64,000 nucleotides of DNA from Brachybacterium subflavum (GTDB taxonomy: Bacteria; Actinomycetota; Actinomycetes; Actinomycetales; Dermabacteraceae), in contig NZ_VIGP01000003.1 of NCBI RefSeq assembly GCF_009299795.1, positions 186,001-250,000 on the forward strand, given 5' to 3'. Below are positions 7,776 to 15,635 of this stretch, one piece after another; within the stretch, counting starts at the first letter, position 1, and the number at the start of each line of letters is the position of its first letter. The position numbers were made by a program, and so were the translations under genes. The notes under the pieces are model-generated. The model was not told the origin of the DNA. It saw nothing but the letters and a program-made list of their open reading frames with translations, and made no database searches.

Positions 7776-7807
7776 CGCCTGACGCCTGACGACTGACGCC
7801 TGACGAG
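7773..7807 (+). repeat. heptamer tandem array (TGACGCC)n with TGA in all three frames
   Basis: TGA occurs at 7773 (the mutM stop), 7780, 7787, 7794 and 7801. Because 7 is not a multiple of 3, the array supplies stop codons in each frame in turn. It lies in the 64-bp convergent gap before the DUF4396 gene. Confidence 0.75.
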
Positions 7808-7839
7808 GCCCACGGCGCGGTCGGCGATCCCGACCCGCA

Positions 7840-8445
7840 TCAACCCAGCAGCGAGCCGATCGAGGCGATGAAGCCGCCGAGCAGGAAGGCGCTGATGCCG
7901 ATCAGCAGCGGCCGGTTGTTCATCGCCGCATCCTCGCCCAGCGCATGGTGCGTGACGGCGTGCCCCCTGCCGCGGCGCAGCAGCGCGCGATTGACGGGCC
8001 AGGCGGCGAAGAACGCGATCGTCAGGGAGATGGCCATCGAGACCCAGAAGAGCGGGTCGAGCAGCGTCGCCCCCATGGCCCCGGGGATCACCAGCATGAC
8101 GAGATTGTCCACGACCTCCATGGTCGCGATCGACAGGGTGTCCGCCACGAGCACCAGACGCAGCGCATCGCCCAGGGCGATCCCGCCGCGGACCAGCGGC
8201 AGCGCCGACAGCGAGTACCCGAAGACGAAGGCCAGGAGGATCGAGAGGATCGTGGTGGGAAGGTTCGTCCACCCCGCGGCGGTGCCGACCAGCATCCCGA
8301 TGATCTCGCCGATGGAGCACCCCGTGAGGCAGTGCAGGGTCGCGCCGACGGCCATCCCGGACATGTCATGAGGATGAGCGTGGGCTCCGTCATGCGGGTC
8401 CGTCGCGCCCGTGGTGTGCTCTTGGTGCGCGTGCTCATCGGGCAT
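7840..8445 (-). CDS. DUF4396 family membrane protein
   Basis: A 201-residue protein with a His-rich N-terminus (HAHQEH..., GAHAHPHD) that could bind metal. The DUF4396 hallmark ATLHCLTGCSIGEIIGM, with paired Cys and His, follows near residue 33, and about four or five hydrophobic helices follow. Function is not established; metal handling is a guess from the His and Cys residues. ATG 8445 is preferred over a longer frame starting at 8622, because that extension would overlap the promoter region of the divergent gene and is not conserved in character. It converges on mutM. Confidence 0.8.
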   Translation of the reverse strand: MPDEHAHQEHTTGATDPHDGAHAHPHDMSGMAVGATLHCLTGCSIGEIIGMLVGTAAGWTNLPTTILSILLAFVFGYSLSALPLVRGGIALGDALRLVLVADTLSIATMEVVDNLVMLVIPGAMGATLLDPLFWVSMAISLTIAFFAAWPVNRALLRRGRGHAVTHHALGEDAAMNNRPLLIGISAFLLGGFIASIGSLLG

Positions 8446-8620
8446 GTGGTCCACCGCGGTCCTCCTCGTCGTCGCTCCGCGCCGGCCGGGGCTCGGGGCC
8501 GGGCCGACGGGACCCGACGATCGTACGACCTGGGAGGACCCGCGTTGCGGGAGGGCCGGCGCCGGTCTAGCGTCGGCCATGCGTCCGGACGGGCGCTCCC
8601 GACGGCAGAAGGAGACTCCC

Positions 8621-8947
8621 ATGGCACTTCAGGACCAGCCCGGCTACGTCATCCAGATGCGCGCGAAGCCCGGCATGGGGGACCGGCTGTTCGAGCTCGC
8701 GACCGAGGGGATGTTCACGTCCGGCGCCTCTGACCGCTTCATCATGCTGCGCGAGGACGCCGACCCCGACGTGCTGTGGAACATCGAGATCTTCCGCTCG
8801 GAGGAGGACAAGGCCCGCTACGAGGACAGCCCGCTCGCGGACGAGCTGCGCGACGAGATCCTCGAGACCCTGGACGGCCCTCCGCTGCGTCGCGTCGAGG
8901 TGCACCCGTACGCCGCGATCCCGGAGCTTCCCGGCGACAAGGCCTGA
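8621..8947 (+). CDS. antibiotic-biosynthesis-monooxygenase (ABM) fold protein
   Basis: A 108-residue dimeric alpha-beta-barrel-type protein. GYVIQMRAKPGMGDRLFELA at the start, then VLWNIEIFRSEEDKARYEDS, match the ABM/YgiN pattern seen in quinol monooxygenases and related small-molecule oxygenases. The true substrate is unknown. AGAAGGAGA lies a few bases before ATG 8621, and a TAGCGT -10 candidate sits at about 8569, so this gene has a conventional leader of about 40 bases. It is divergent from DUF4396. Confidence 0.8.
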   Translation: MALQDQPGYVIQMRAKPGMGDRLFELATEGMFTSGASDRFIMLREDADPDVLWNIEIFRSEEDKARYEDSPLADELRDEILETLDGPPLRRVEVHPYAAIPELPGDKA

Positions 8948-9080
8948 GTCCCGCGGATGCTGCGGGCGCCCGTCGGTCCGCACCTCTCCCGCCGCCCCCA
9001 GGAACGCGGTGACCTGCTGGGGTAGCGTGTCGAGCGTCGGATCCCACCACCAGCACCGACCACCCGCGGAGGACTCTGCC

Positions 9081-9695
9081 ATGGACGACGCCCCGATCGG
9101 CGTGATGCTCGTCGACGACTTCGAGGTGGTCCGACGGGGGATCGCGACGGTGGTCGCCGCCGATGCGCGCCTGCGCGTCGTGGGGGAGTCCTCGAGCGTC
9201 GCGGAGACCGCGCGCCGTCTGCCCGCGATCCGGCCGGACGTGCTCGTGGTGGACCTCCAGTTGCCCGACGGCACGGGCATCGACGTCATGCGCGCGGCAC
9301 GGGCGGTCGACCCCGACATGCGGATGCTGGTGCTCACCAGCTTCGACGACGACCCGGCCGTCCACGAGTCGCGGGCCGCGGGCGCCGCGGGGCTGGTGCT
9401 GAAGTCGGCGCGGGCCGCGGACATCGTCGGCGCGATCCTCGCGGTGCACCGCGGCGAGTCGATCTGGCCCGAGGACCGCGTCGCGGACGGGCCGGAGCTG
9501 TCCGCCTCCGATCAGCGCATCGTCGAGCTCATCGGCGACGGGCACTCGAACCGGGAGATCGCCGAGGAGGTGGGGATCGCGGAGAAGACGGTGAAGAACC
9601 GGGTCACCGTGATCCTGCAGGCCCTGGGGCTGCAGCGGCGCACCCAGGTCGCGGCGATGGTGGCGGCGCGTCGTCGAGCCGGCTGGAAGCCCTGA
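9081..9695 (+). CDS. NarL/FixJ response regulator, DosR-like
   Basis: A 204-residue regulator. The N-terminal receiver opens GVMLVDDFEVVRRGIATVV, with phospho-acceptor Asp in VVDLQLPDGTG (near residue 56) and the conserved Lys in LVLKSAR. The C-terminal LuxR-type HTH ends EKTVKNRVTVILQALGLQRRTQ. The EKTVKN and RRTQ elements resemble DosR/DevR of mycobacteria. It converges with the GAF-type kinase at the end of the cyd operon, 48 bp away, and the two are the obvious pair. Genes controlled by it are not visible; cyd is the natural candidate. Confidence 0.88.
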   Translation: MDDAPIGVMLVDDFEVVRRGIATVVAADARLRVVGESSSVAETARRLPAIRPDVLVVDLQLPDGTGIDVMRAARAVDPDMRMLVLTSFDDDPAVHESRAAGAAGLVLKSARAADIVGAILAVHRGESIWPEDRVADGPELSASDQRIVELIGDGHSNREIAEEVGIAEKTVKNRVTVILQALGLQRRTQVAAMVAARRRAGWKP

Positions 9696-9700
9696 GCAGC

Positions 9701-9739
9701 GAGTCCGCGGCCCGGGGTGCCCGGGCCGCGCCGGGACTC
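9701..9739. terminator. bidirectional hairpin between response regulator and kinase
   Basis: GCGGCCCGGG-gtg-CCCGGGCCGC forms a perfect 10-bp stem, extended by GAGTCC/GGACTC after a small bulge. It sits in the 48-bp gap between convergent genes. There is no T-run, as is common in high-GC actinobacteria. Confidence 0.7.
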
Positions 9740-9743
9740 CGCC

Positions 9744-10871
9744 TCAGGCGGGCGGGAGCGTCACCCGCCAGTTGATCATCGTGCCCGGCTCGAGCGAGAT
9801 CGCATCGACCCAGCCCTGATGGCGGCGCGCCCGGCTCGACATGTTGGCCAGGCCGCTGCGGCGGCTCACGCTGGGGTCGATGCCGCGACCGTTGTCGGAG
9901 ACCGCCACCTGCACGACACGGTCCACGCCCTCGCTGAACAGCGTGACCGAGACGGCCACGGCGCTCGCGTGCGCGTGCCGGGCGGCGTTGGCGAGCGCCT
10001 CGCGGACCACCGCGACGACGTCCTCGGCGATCTCCTCGGGCACCTCCGCGTCCATCGCCGCGGCGTTCCTGGGCAGGCGCAGGGCGGGGGCGAAGCCGAG
10101 CCCGGCGGTCGCGAGCCCCGTCTCGTGGCGCAGGCGCTCGCTGAGCGTCGCCTCGCTGCGCTCACGGCGCAGCGACTGGACGATCTGCCGGATCTGGGCG
10201 ACCGCGTTCTCGACGCCCAGCAGGGAGGTCTCGACGCTGCGGCGGATCGTGGCGTTGGAGACGGCGCCCGCCGCCTCGTCGAGCGCGGAGGTGAGGCCCT
10301 CGAGCTCCATCCCCACGGCGAACAGCTCCTGGATCGCGAGGTCGTGCAGGTCCCGGGCGATGCGGCGGCGCTCGTCGTCCAGGTCCTGCTCGGCGGTGCC
10401 GCGACGGTCGTCGAGCGCGAGGGACACCAGCAGCGCGAGGGGTTCGAGGGCGCGCTGCGCGGCCTCTCGCGACGTCTCCGCGCCGACGGCGAGCAGAGCG
10501 CCCGGGCCCTGATCGCCCGCCTCGACGATCTCCGCGCTCGCGCTCCACGTCCTGCCCTCGAGCGCGAGCTCGGCGACAGCGCCCACCGCTTCCGGATCGC
10601 CGCTGACCAGAGCGGCGTGCAGCGCGGATCCCGGGTCGGGGGCGGCGCCCAGCAGGAGCGCGGCCTCGCGGCCCTCGGCGACCTCGACGCTCCACTCGCC
10701 CCGGCGCTGCGGAAGCACCAGCGCCGCGCCGGCGGCACCGGTGCGGGGAGGCACCGCGCGGACCAGCAGGTCCAGGAGGTCCTCGACGTCCCCGCCCGCC
10801 CCGACGGCGGCCGCGAGCTCGTGCAGGCTCGCCTCGGCCGGTCGTGGGGAGGTGGGGGTCTGGCTGGTCAT
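9744..10871 (-). CDS. GAF-domain sensor histidine kinase, DosS-like
   Basis: A 375-residue soluble kinase without membrane helices. A single GAF-like sensor spans residues 15-155, the HisKA_3 dimerisation helix contains RRRIARDLHDLAIQELFAVG (phospho-His near residue 174), and a HATPase domain shows N-box NAARHAHA and DNGRGID. The H-box style is that of DosS/DevS, whose GAF domain binds haem and senses oxygen, NO or redox state. Haem binding here is inference; His residues occur in the GAF (SALHAALV). Its ATG overlaps the cydC stop, so it is translated as the fifth gene of the cytochrome bd operon. Confidence 0.88.
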   Translation of the reverse strand: MTSQTPTSPRPAEASLHELAAAVGAGGDVEDLLDLLVRAVPPRTGAAGAALVLPQRRGEWSVEVAEGREAALLLGAAPDPGSALHAALVSGDPEAVGAVAELALEGRTWSASAEIVEAGDQGPGALLAVGAETSREAAQRALEPLALLVSLALDDRRGTAEQDLDDERRRIARDLHDLAIQELFAVGMELEGLTSALDEAAGAVSNATIRRSVETSLLGVENAVAQIRQIVQSLRRERSEATLSERLRHETGLATAGLGFAPALRLPRNAAAMDAEVPEEIAEDVVAVVREALANAARHAHASAVAVSVTLFSEGVDRVVQVAVSDNGRGIDPSVSRRSGLANMSSRARRHQGWVDAISLEPGTMINWRVTLPPA

Positions 10872-12724
10872 GGCGTGTTCCCGTGCTCGTCGGTGCGGGG
10901 CTCGGCGCGCTTCAGCTCGTGCCCGCCACCGGGCAGGATATGCAGGACCGTGGTGCCCGCGGGGATCGCCTCCACCCTGTGGGTCACGACGAGGGCGCTC
11001 GCGCCGACGGGCAGCAGGGAGCCGTCGGCGGGATCCAGGAGCCGGCGCAGCAGGTCGTCGCCGCGCGCCGCATCGAGATGCTCCGTGGGCTCGTCGAGGA
11101 GCGTGATCGGCGCGGCGCGCACCACGGCGCGGGCCAGCAGCAGCCGCCTCCGCTCGCCTCCGGAGACCGTGGTGCCGTCGGGCCCGAGCATCGTGTCCAG
11201 ACCGCGAGGCAGCGAGTCCACCCAGTCCTCGAGTCCGACGGCGCGCAGCGCGTCGGCGCACTCCGGCGCGCTCACGTCGCCGCGGGCCACCCGCAGGTTC
11301 TCGTGCACCGTGGTGGCGAAGACGTGCGCGTCCTCGAGCAGGGCGATCGCCTGGGCGCGGACCGCGTCCTCGGACAGGTCGCCGAGCGCGGCGCCGCCCA
11401 GGCGCACGGTGCCGGCGACGGGCTCCAGGAGGCCCGCCAGGGTCTGCACGAGCGTGGTCTTGCCGGTGCCGGACCCGCCGGTCACGGCGATCCGCTCCCC
11501 GGGGGCGACGTCGAGGTCGAGATCGTGGACCCGTACGGCGTCCTGTCCGTAGCCCGCGGCCAGTGCGTGGGCGGACAGATGCAGCGCCGTGGGGCGGCCG
11601 GCGCTCCCGGCGCCCGCACCGGAGCCGACGGTTCCGCCGGTCCCCGGACGAGCCCCCGCGTCGGACGTGATCCCGTGTCCTCGTCCGCCATCGTCGGCGG
11701 GCCGCTCGGGTGCCGGAGCGCCGGGACCGACGGCGTCTTCGAGGCGAGCGGCGGCGGCGCGGGTGCGGGCCAGCTGGGAGGCCGCCGCGGGCAGCGCCGT
11801 GACGGCCTCGAAGCTGCTCAGTGGGAGCAGGACGAGCATGCCGATAGCGCCCGCCCCCGCACCGCCGTCACGCCAGGCGCCGCCCGCGGCGAGCACGGAG
11901 CCGAGGACGGCGAGGATCATCACCGCCGGGACCGACGCCGCCGCCAGGGCCGAGGGGAGCGCCGCGCGGTCGATCGCGGCGTCGTGGGCGGTCTGCGCCC
12001 GCGCGAGCTCCTCCATGCGCTCGTTCAACCGTCCCTGCACCCGCAGTGCGGTCGCATCGTCCAGGACCCCCAGGCCGCTCGCCGTCAGCTCGGAGCGGGT
12101 CTCGACGACGGCCGCCTCGGTGAACCGCGCCTCCCGGTGGGCCGCCAGGGGCGCGAACACCCCGGCGAGCACGAGCGCGAGCAGCATGCACGCGGCCGCA
12201 GGCAGGCTGAGCGGAGCGATCGTCAGCACGACCACGACCGTCATCACGACAGCCACCAGCCCGGGCACGATCGCCCGGATCACGAGATCACCGAGCTCCT
12301 GCGCGTCATCGCCCAGGCGGGCGAGCAGGTCGCCCCGGCGGACCCGACTGAGGGCGTCCCCGCGACGGCGGGCGAGGGCCGAGTACAGGTTGGTGCGCAG
12401 GGAGACCACGCCCCGCAGGGCCACGTCATGGGTGAGCACGCGGTCCAGCCAGCGGAAGACGCCGCGGGAGATCCCGAGCGCGCGCACCCCGACCACGGCG
12501 ACCGTGAGGTCCAGGACGTTCGGCATCGTCCATGCTGTCGTCACCAACCAGGCGGCGAGCGCCGCGAGGGCGAACGAGGAGGCGAGGGTCGCGATCGCCG
12601 CGAGGACGGCCGCGAGCATGCGGGAGCGGGGGATCTCCAGGAGCCCCACCAGCCGGCGCAGGGCGGACTGCCCCGAGTCGGTGTCGTCGGTGCTGCTGCG
12701 GCTGGTGCTCCGGACCGCGCTCAT
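10868..12724 (-). CDS. cydC: thiol reductant ABC exporter subunit CydC
   Basis: A 618-residue ABC half-transporter with an N-terminal six-helix membrane domain and a C-terminal ATPase: Walker A GGSGTGKTTLV, signature VSGGERRRLLLARA, Walker B ITLLDEPTEHLD. With CydD it forms the heterodimer that exports glutathione/cysteine or haem-linked reductant needed to mature cytochrome bd. A Gly/Ala/Pro-rich linker of about 45 residues separates the two domains and is unusually long. ATGA overlaps couple it to cydD upstream and the sensor kinase downstream. Confidence 0.93.
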   Translation of the reverse strand: MSAVRSTSRSSTDDTDSGQSALRRLVGLLEIPRSRMLAAVLAAIATLASSFALAALAAWLVTTAWTMPNVLDLTVAVVGVRALGISRGVFRWLDRVLTHDVALRGVVSLRTNLYSALARRRGDALSRVRRGDLLARLGDDAQELGDLVIRAIVPGLVAVVMTVVVVLTIAPLSLPAAACMLLALVLAGVFAPLAAHREARFTEAAVVETRSELTASGLGVLDDATALRVQGRLNERMEELARAQTAHDAAIDRAALPSALAAASVPAVMILAVLGSVLAAGGAWRDGGAGAGAIGMLVLLPLSSFEAVTALPAAASQLARTRAAAARLEDAVGPGAPAPERPADDGGRGHGITSDAGARPGTGGTVGSGAGAGSAGRPTALHLSAHALAAGYGQDAVRVHDLDLDVAPGERIAVTGGSGTGKTTLVQTLAGLLEPVAGTVRLGGAALGDLSEDAVRAQAIALLEDAHVFATTVHENLRVARGDVSAPECADALRAVGLEDWVDSLPRGLDTMLGPDGTTVSGGERRRLLLARAVVRAAPITLLDEPTEHLDAARGDDLLRRLLDPADGSLLPVGASALVVTHRVEAIPAGTTVLHILPGGGHELKRAEPRTDEHGNTP

Positions 12725-14526
12725 CGCCCTGCTCCTTCCTCTGCCGCATCCGGGCCGACGTGCGCGGCGCGCAGCCGCGTGACCTCGTCGGCCACGTCGA
12801 GCAGTCGGGAGCGGTGCGCGACGAGCACGACGGTGCGCCCCTCGGCCCGCAGCGTGCGCACGAGGTCGAGGACCAGATCCTCGGTGGCGCCGTCGAGGTG
12901 CGCCGTGGGCTCGTCGAGGACCACGAGCGGCGCCGGGGCGAGCAGTGCGCGGGCGAGCGCGAGTCGCTGGCGTTCGCCCAGCGAGAGTCCGCTGCCGCCG
13001 CGCCCGACGGGGGCGGCCCACCCGCGCGCGGCGATCACGCCCTCCAGTCCCGCGGCGCGCGCGGCGCGGTCCAGCCGGTCCTGGTCGGCGCTCCCGTGCG
13101 GCGCGGCCTCCGCGAGGACCTCGCGCAGGCTGCCGGTGGGGAGGACGGGCCGCTGGGGGAGCAGCATCGTCTGGGTCCAGAGCGACTCCCGGCGCAGGTC
13201 CTGGATCGCGGTGGCGGTGCCGTCGGCGGCGACCACCCGGGCCGAGCCCTCGTCTGGCGCGAGCAGCCCGAGCATGACCTGCACGGCGGTGGTCTTGCCG
13301 CTGCCGCTCGGGCCCGCGATCGCATGGACCGTGCCGGGCCGGACGACGAGGCTCGCGCCGTGCGGGGCGAGGCCGTCGCGCGAGCGCACGCCGACGCCGT
13401 CCAGGCGCAGCATCGCGGTGCGCAGGTCGGGGCACGCGGCGGTGCCGTCGGCCGGGGCGCTCTCGCCGAGCACGTCGAAGGCGGCGGAGACTGCGGCGAC
13501 GCCGTCGGCCGAGGCGTGGAACTGGGCTCCCACCTGGCGCAGCGGCAGGTACACCTCGGGGATCAGCACGAGCACCGCGAGGGCGGGGGCGAGCTCCATG
13601 TCGCCGTAGACCAGGCGCAGGCCGATCGCGACCGCGACGAGCGCGACGCAGAGGGTGCCCAGCAGCTCGAGCACCATCGAGGAGAGGAACGCGAAGCGCA
13701 GGGAGCCCACCGTCGAGCGGCGATGCCGATCGCCCAGGTCGCGCACCATCTTCTCGGGCCCCCGCTCGCGACCGAGCGCGCGCAGCGTGGGCAGTCCGTC
13801 GACGAGGTCGAGCATCTGCGACCAGAGCGTGCGGGTGTCGGCGAGGAGGGCCTCTGAGCGCCCCACGGTGAGCCTGCCGATGAGGATCATGAACAGCGGG
13901 ACGAGCGGCAGCGTGATGACGGCGATGCCGGCGCTCGTGGGATCCAGCAGCAGGATCGTCAGCAGCGTGAGCGGGGTGACGGTGGCCGAGAGCACGAGCT
14001 GGGGCACATAGCCGACGAGGTAGGGGCGCAGCTTCTCCAGACCCGTCGTCGCCAGGGTCGTCAGGTCCGCCCCGCGGCCCGCACCCGCCCGCGGGCCCAG
14101 GCGCGCCGCGTGGCCGATGAGCCGGGAGCGGAGGTCGGCGATGGCGGCCGTGGCCGCCCGATGGGCCGTGCGCTGCTCGACGAGGACCGCGAGGGCGCGG
14201 ACCCCGAGCGCGACCACGAGCCCCGCGAGCAGACCGGGGGTCTCCAGGGGGGAGCGGTGGTCCACGAGCAGGTCGGCGCCGATTCGTGCCAGGAGCAGGG
14301 CCGACGCGATCACGGCCCCCGCCTGCACGAGGCCGAGCGCCGTGGTCCGCACGACGTGCCGGCGGGCGGCCGCGACTTCGCGCAGCAGCCGGGGATCCAG
14401 CGGCGGACGGCGCTCGCGCGAGCGCCGTCCGGTCCCCGGCGACGCGGCATCCGCGACCCCGGGAGCCGTGGTCCCTGTCGATGCGGCCGCGGTCGGTGCG
14501 TCCGCGCTCTGGGCTGCCTGGTCCAT
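12721..14526 (-). CDS. cydD: thiol reductant ABC exporter subunit CydD
   Basis: A 601-residue ABC half-transporter that pairs with CydC. After a disordered Ala/Thr-rich N-terminus of about 45 residues come six membrane helices, then the ATPase with Walker A GPSGSGKTTAVQVML, signature LSLGERQRLALARALL and Walker B LVVLDEPTAHLD. Its start is 11 bp after cydB, and its stop overlaps the start of cydC. ATG 14526 is preferred as the first Met after the cydB stop. Confidence 0.93.
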   Translation of the reverse strand: MDQAAQSADAPTAAASTGTTAPGVADAASPGTGRRSRERRPPLDPRLLREVAAARRHVVRTTALGLVQAGAVIASALLLARIGADLLVDHRSPLETPGLLAGLVVALGVRALAVLVEQRTAHRAATAAIADLRSRLIGHAARLGPRAGAGRGADLTTLATTGLEKLRPYLVGYVPQLVLSATVTPLTLLTILLLDPTSAGIAVITLPLVPLFMILIGRLTVGRSEALLADTRTLWSQMLDLVDGLPTLRALGRERGPEKMVRDLGDRHRRSTVGSLRFAFLSSMVLELLGTLCVALVAVAIGLRLVYGDMELAPALAVLVLIPEVYLPLRQVGAQFHASADGVAAVSAAFDVLGESAPADGTAACPDLRTAMLRLDGVGVRSRDGLAPHGASLVVRPGTVHAIAGPSGSGKTTAVQVMLGLLAPDEGSARVVAADGTATAIQDLRRESLWTQTMLLPQRPVLPTGSLREVLAEAAPHGSADQDRLDRAARAAGLEGVIAARGWAAPVGRGGSGLSLGERQRLALARALLAPAPLVVLDEPTAHLDGATEDLVLDLVRTLRAEGRTVVLVAHRSRLLDVADEVTRLRAAHVGPDAAEEGAGR

Positions 14527-14537
14527 GGCTGCGGGGC

Positions 14538-15620
14538 TCACTCCTGCTCGAAGGCCTGCCGATAGCCGCGGCGGGCGCGCGCCAGCAGGGACTCGGGGGC
14601 GTCCGAGCCGTCGCCGGTCACCGGATGGCGGAACACCCAGTACGCCCAGATCGTGTAGGCGATCACGCACGGCAGCAGCACGCACGCGGCGATCAGCATC
14701 ACCGTCAGCGTGTGCGGCGAGGAGGAGGCGTTCGCGACCGTCAGCGAATGGGCCGCCTCGTTCGCGGCGGGCATGACGAAGGGGAAGAGGCCCGAGAACA
14801 GCTGGACGCCGGCGGCGGCGATCGCGATCGCGCTCGCGATGAAGGCGAGCCGGTCCCGGCGTGCACGGTTCGCCGCGATCACGCCCACCAGGGCGAGCGC
14901 GGTGATCACGAGCGGGATCCAGGTGAGCCGGGTGTGAGAGACGCTCATCTGCGCCCAGATCAGGTAGACGGCGCCCAGCACGGTCGTGGGCCAGATCGTG
15001 CGCCCCGCGAGGGTGCGGGCGTCCGCGCGCAGCGGGTCGCCGGTGCGCAGCACCAGGTACAGGGAGCCGTGGGTCCAGAACAGCATCACGAACACGAGCC
15101 CGCCCAGCACGGCGAACGGGGTGAGCAGGCCCAGCACGGAGGTCGTCACCCACTTGTTCTCGTCGATCGCGACGCCCGCGACGATGTTCGAGAAGGCGAC
15201 GCCCCACAGGAACGAGGGGAGCAGCGCGGTGATCGTGTGGACGACGTCCCAGCCGGTGCGCCAGCGACGGCCCTCGAGCTTGTCCCGCCACTTGAAGGCG
15301 CACACGCGCAGGATCAGCGAGAGCAGGATGACCAGCAGCGGGATGTAGAACCCGGAGAACAGCGTCGCGTACCACTCGGGGAAGGCCGCGAACAGGGAGG
15401 CGCCGGCGGTGATCAGCCAGACCTGGTTGCCGTCCCAGATAGGGCCGATGGTCGAGAGCATCGTGCCGCGGCGCTCGCTGTCGCCGCGACCCAGGACGCC
15501 CAGGTTCATCTCGACGCCGAAGTCGAAGCCCTCGAGCACGAAGTAGACGGCGAACATGAAGGCGATGAGGCAGAACCACGCGGTCTGCACGGCGGTGGGG
15601 TCGGTGAGGACGGGATCCAT
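14538..15620 (-). CDS. cydB: cytochrome bd ubiquinol/menaquinol oxidase subunit II
   Basis: A 360-residue polytopic membrane protein, normal length for CydB. The diagnostic N-terminus ends the first helix with VLEGFDFGVEMNLG, and GPIWDGNQVWLITAG, PEWYATLFSGFY and a late FPFVMPA are all family landmarks. Together with CydA it forms the non-proton-pumping, high-affinity terminal oxidase, probably fed by menaquinol in an actinobacterium. It lies 15 bp after cydA. Confidence 0.95.
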   Translation of the reverse strand: MDPVLTDPTAVQTAWFCLIAFMFAVYFVLEGFDFGVEMNLGVLGRGDSERRGTMLSTIGPIWDGNQVWLITAGASLFAAFPEWYATLFSGFYIPLLVILLSLILRVCAFKWRDKLEGRRWRTGWDVVHTITALLPSFLWGVAFSNIVAGVAIDENKWVTTSVLGLLTPFAVLGGLVFVMLFWTHGSLYLVLRTGDPLRADARTLAGRTIWPTTVLGAVYLIWAQMSVSHTRLTWIPLVITALALVGVIAANRARRDRLAFIASAIAIAAAGVQLFSGLFPFVMPAANEAAHSLTVANASSSPHTLTVMLIAACVLLPCVIAYTIWAYWVFRHPVTGDGSDAPESLLARARRGYRQAFEQE

Positions 15621-15635
15621 GGCTCCGTGTCTCCC

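Noticed and set aside
8446..8622. N-terminal extension of the DUF4396 protein
   Set aside because: It would cover the promoter and leader of the divergent ABM gene, and its sequence is typical of translated non-coding DNA.
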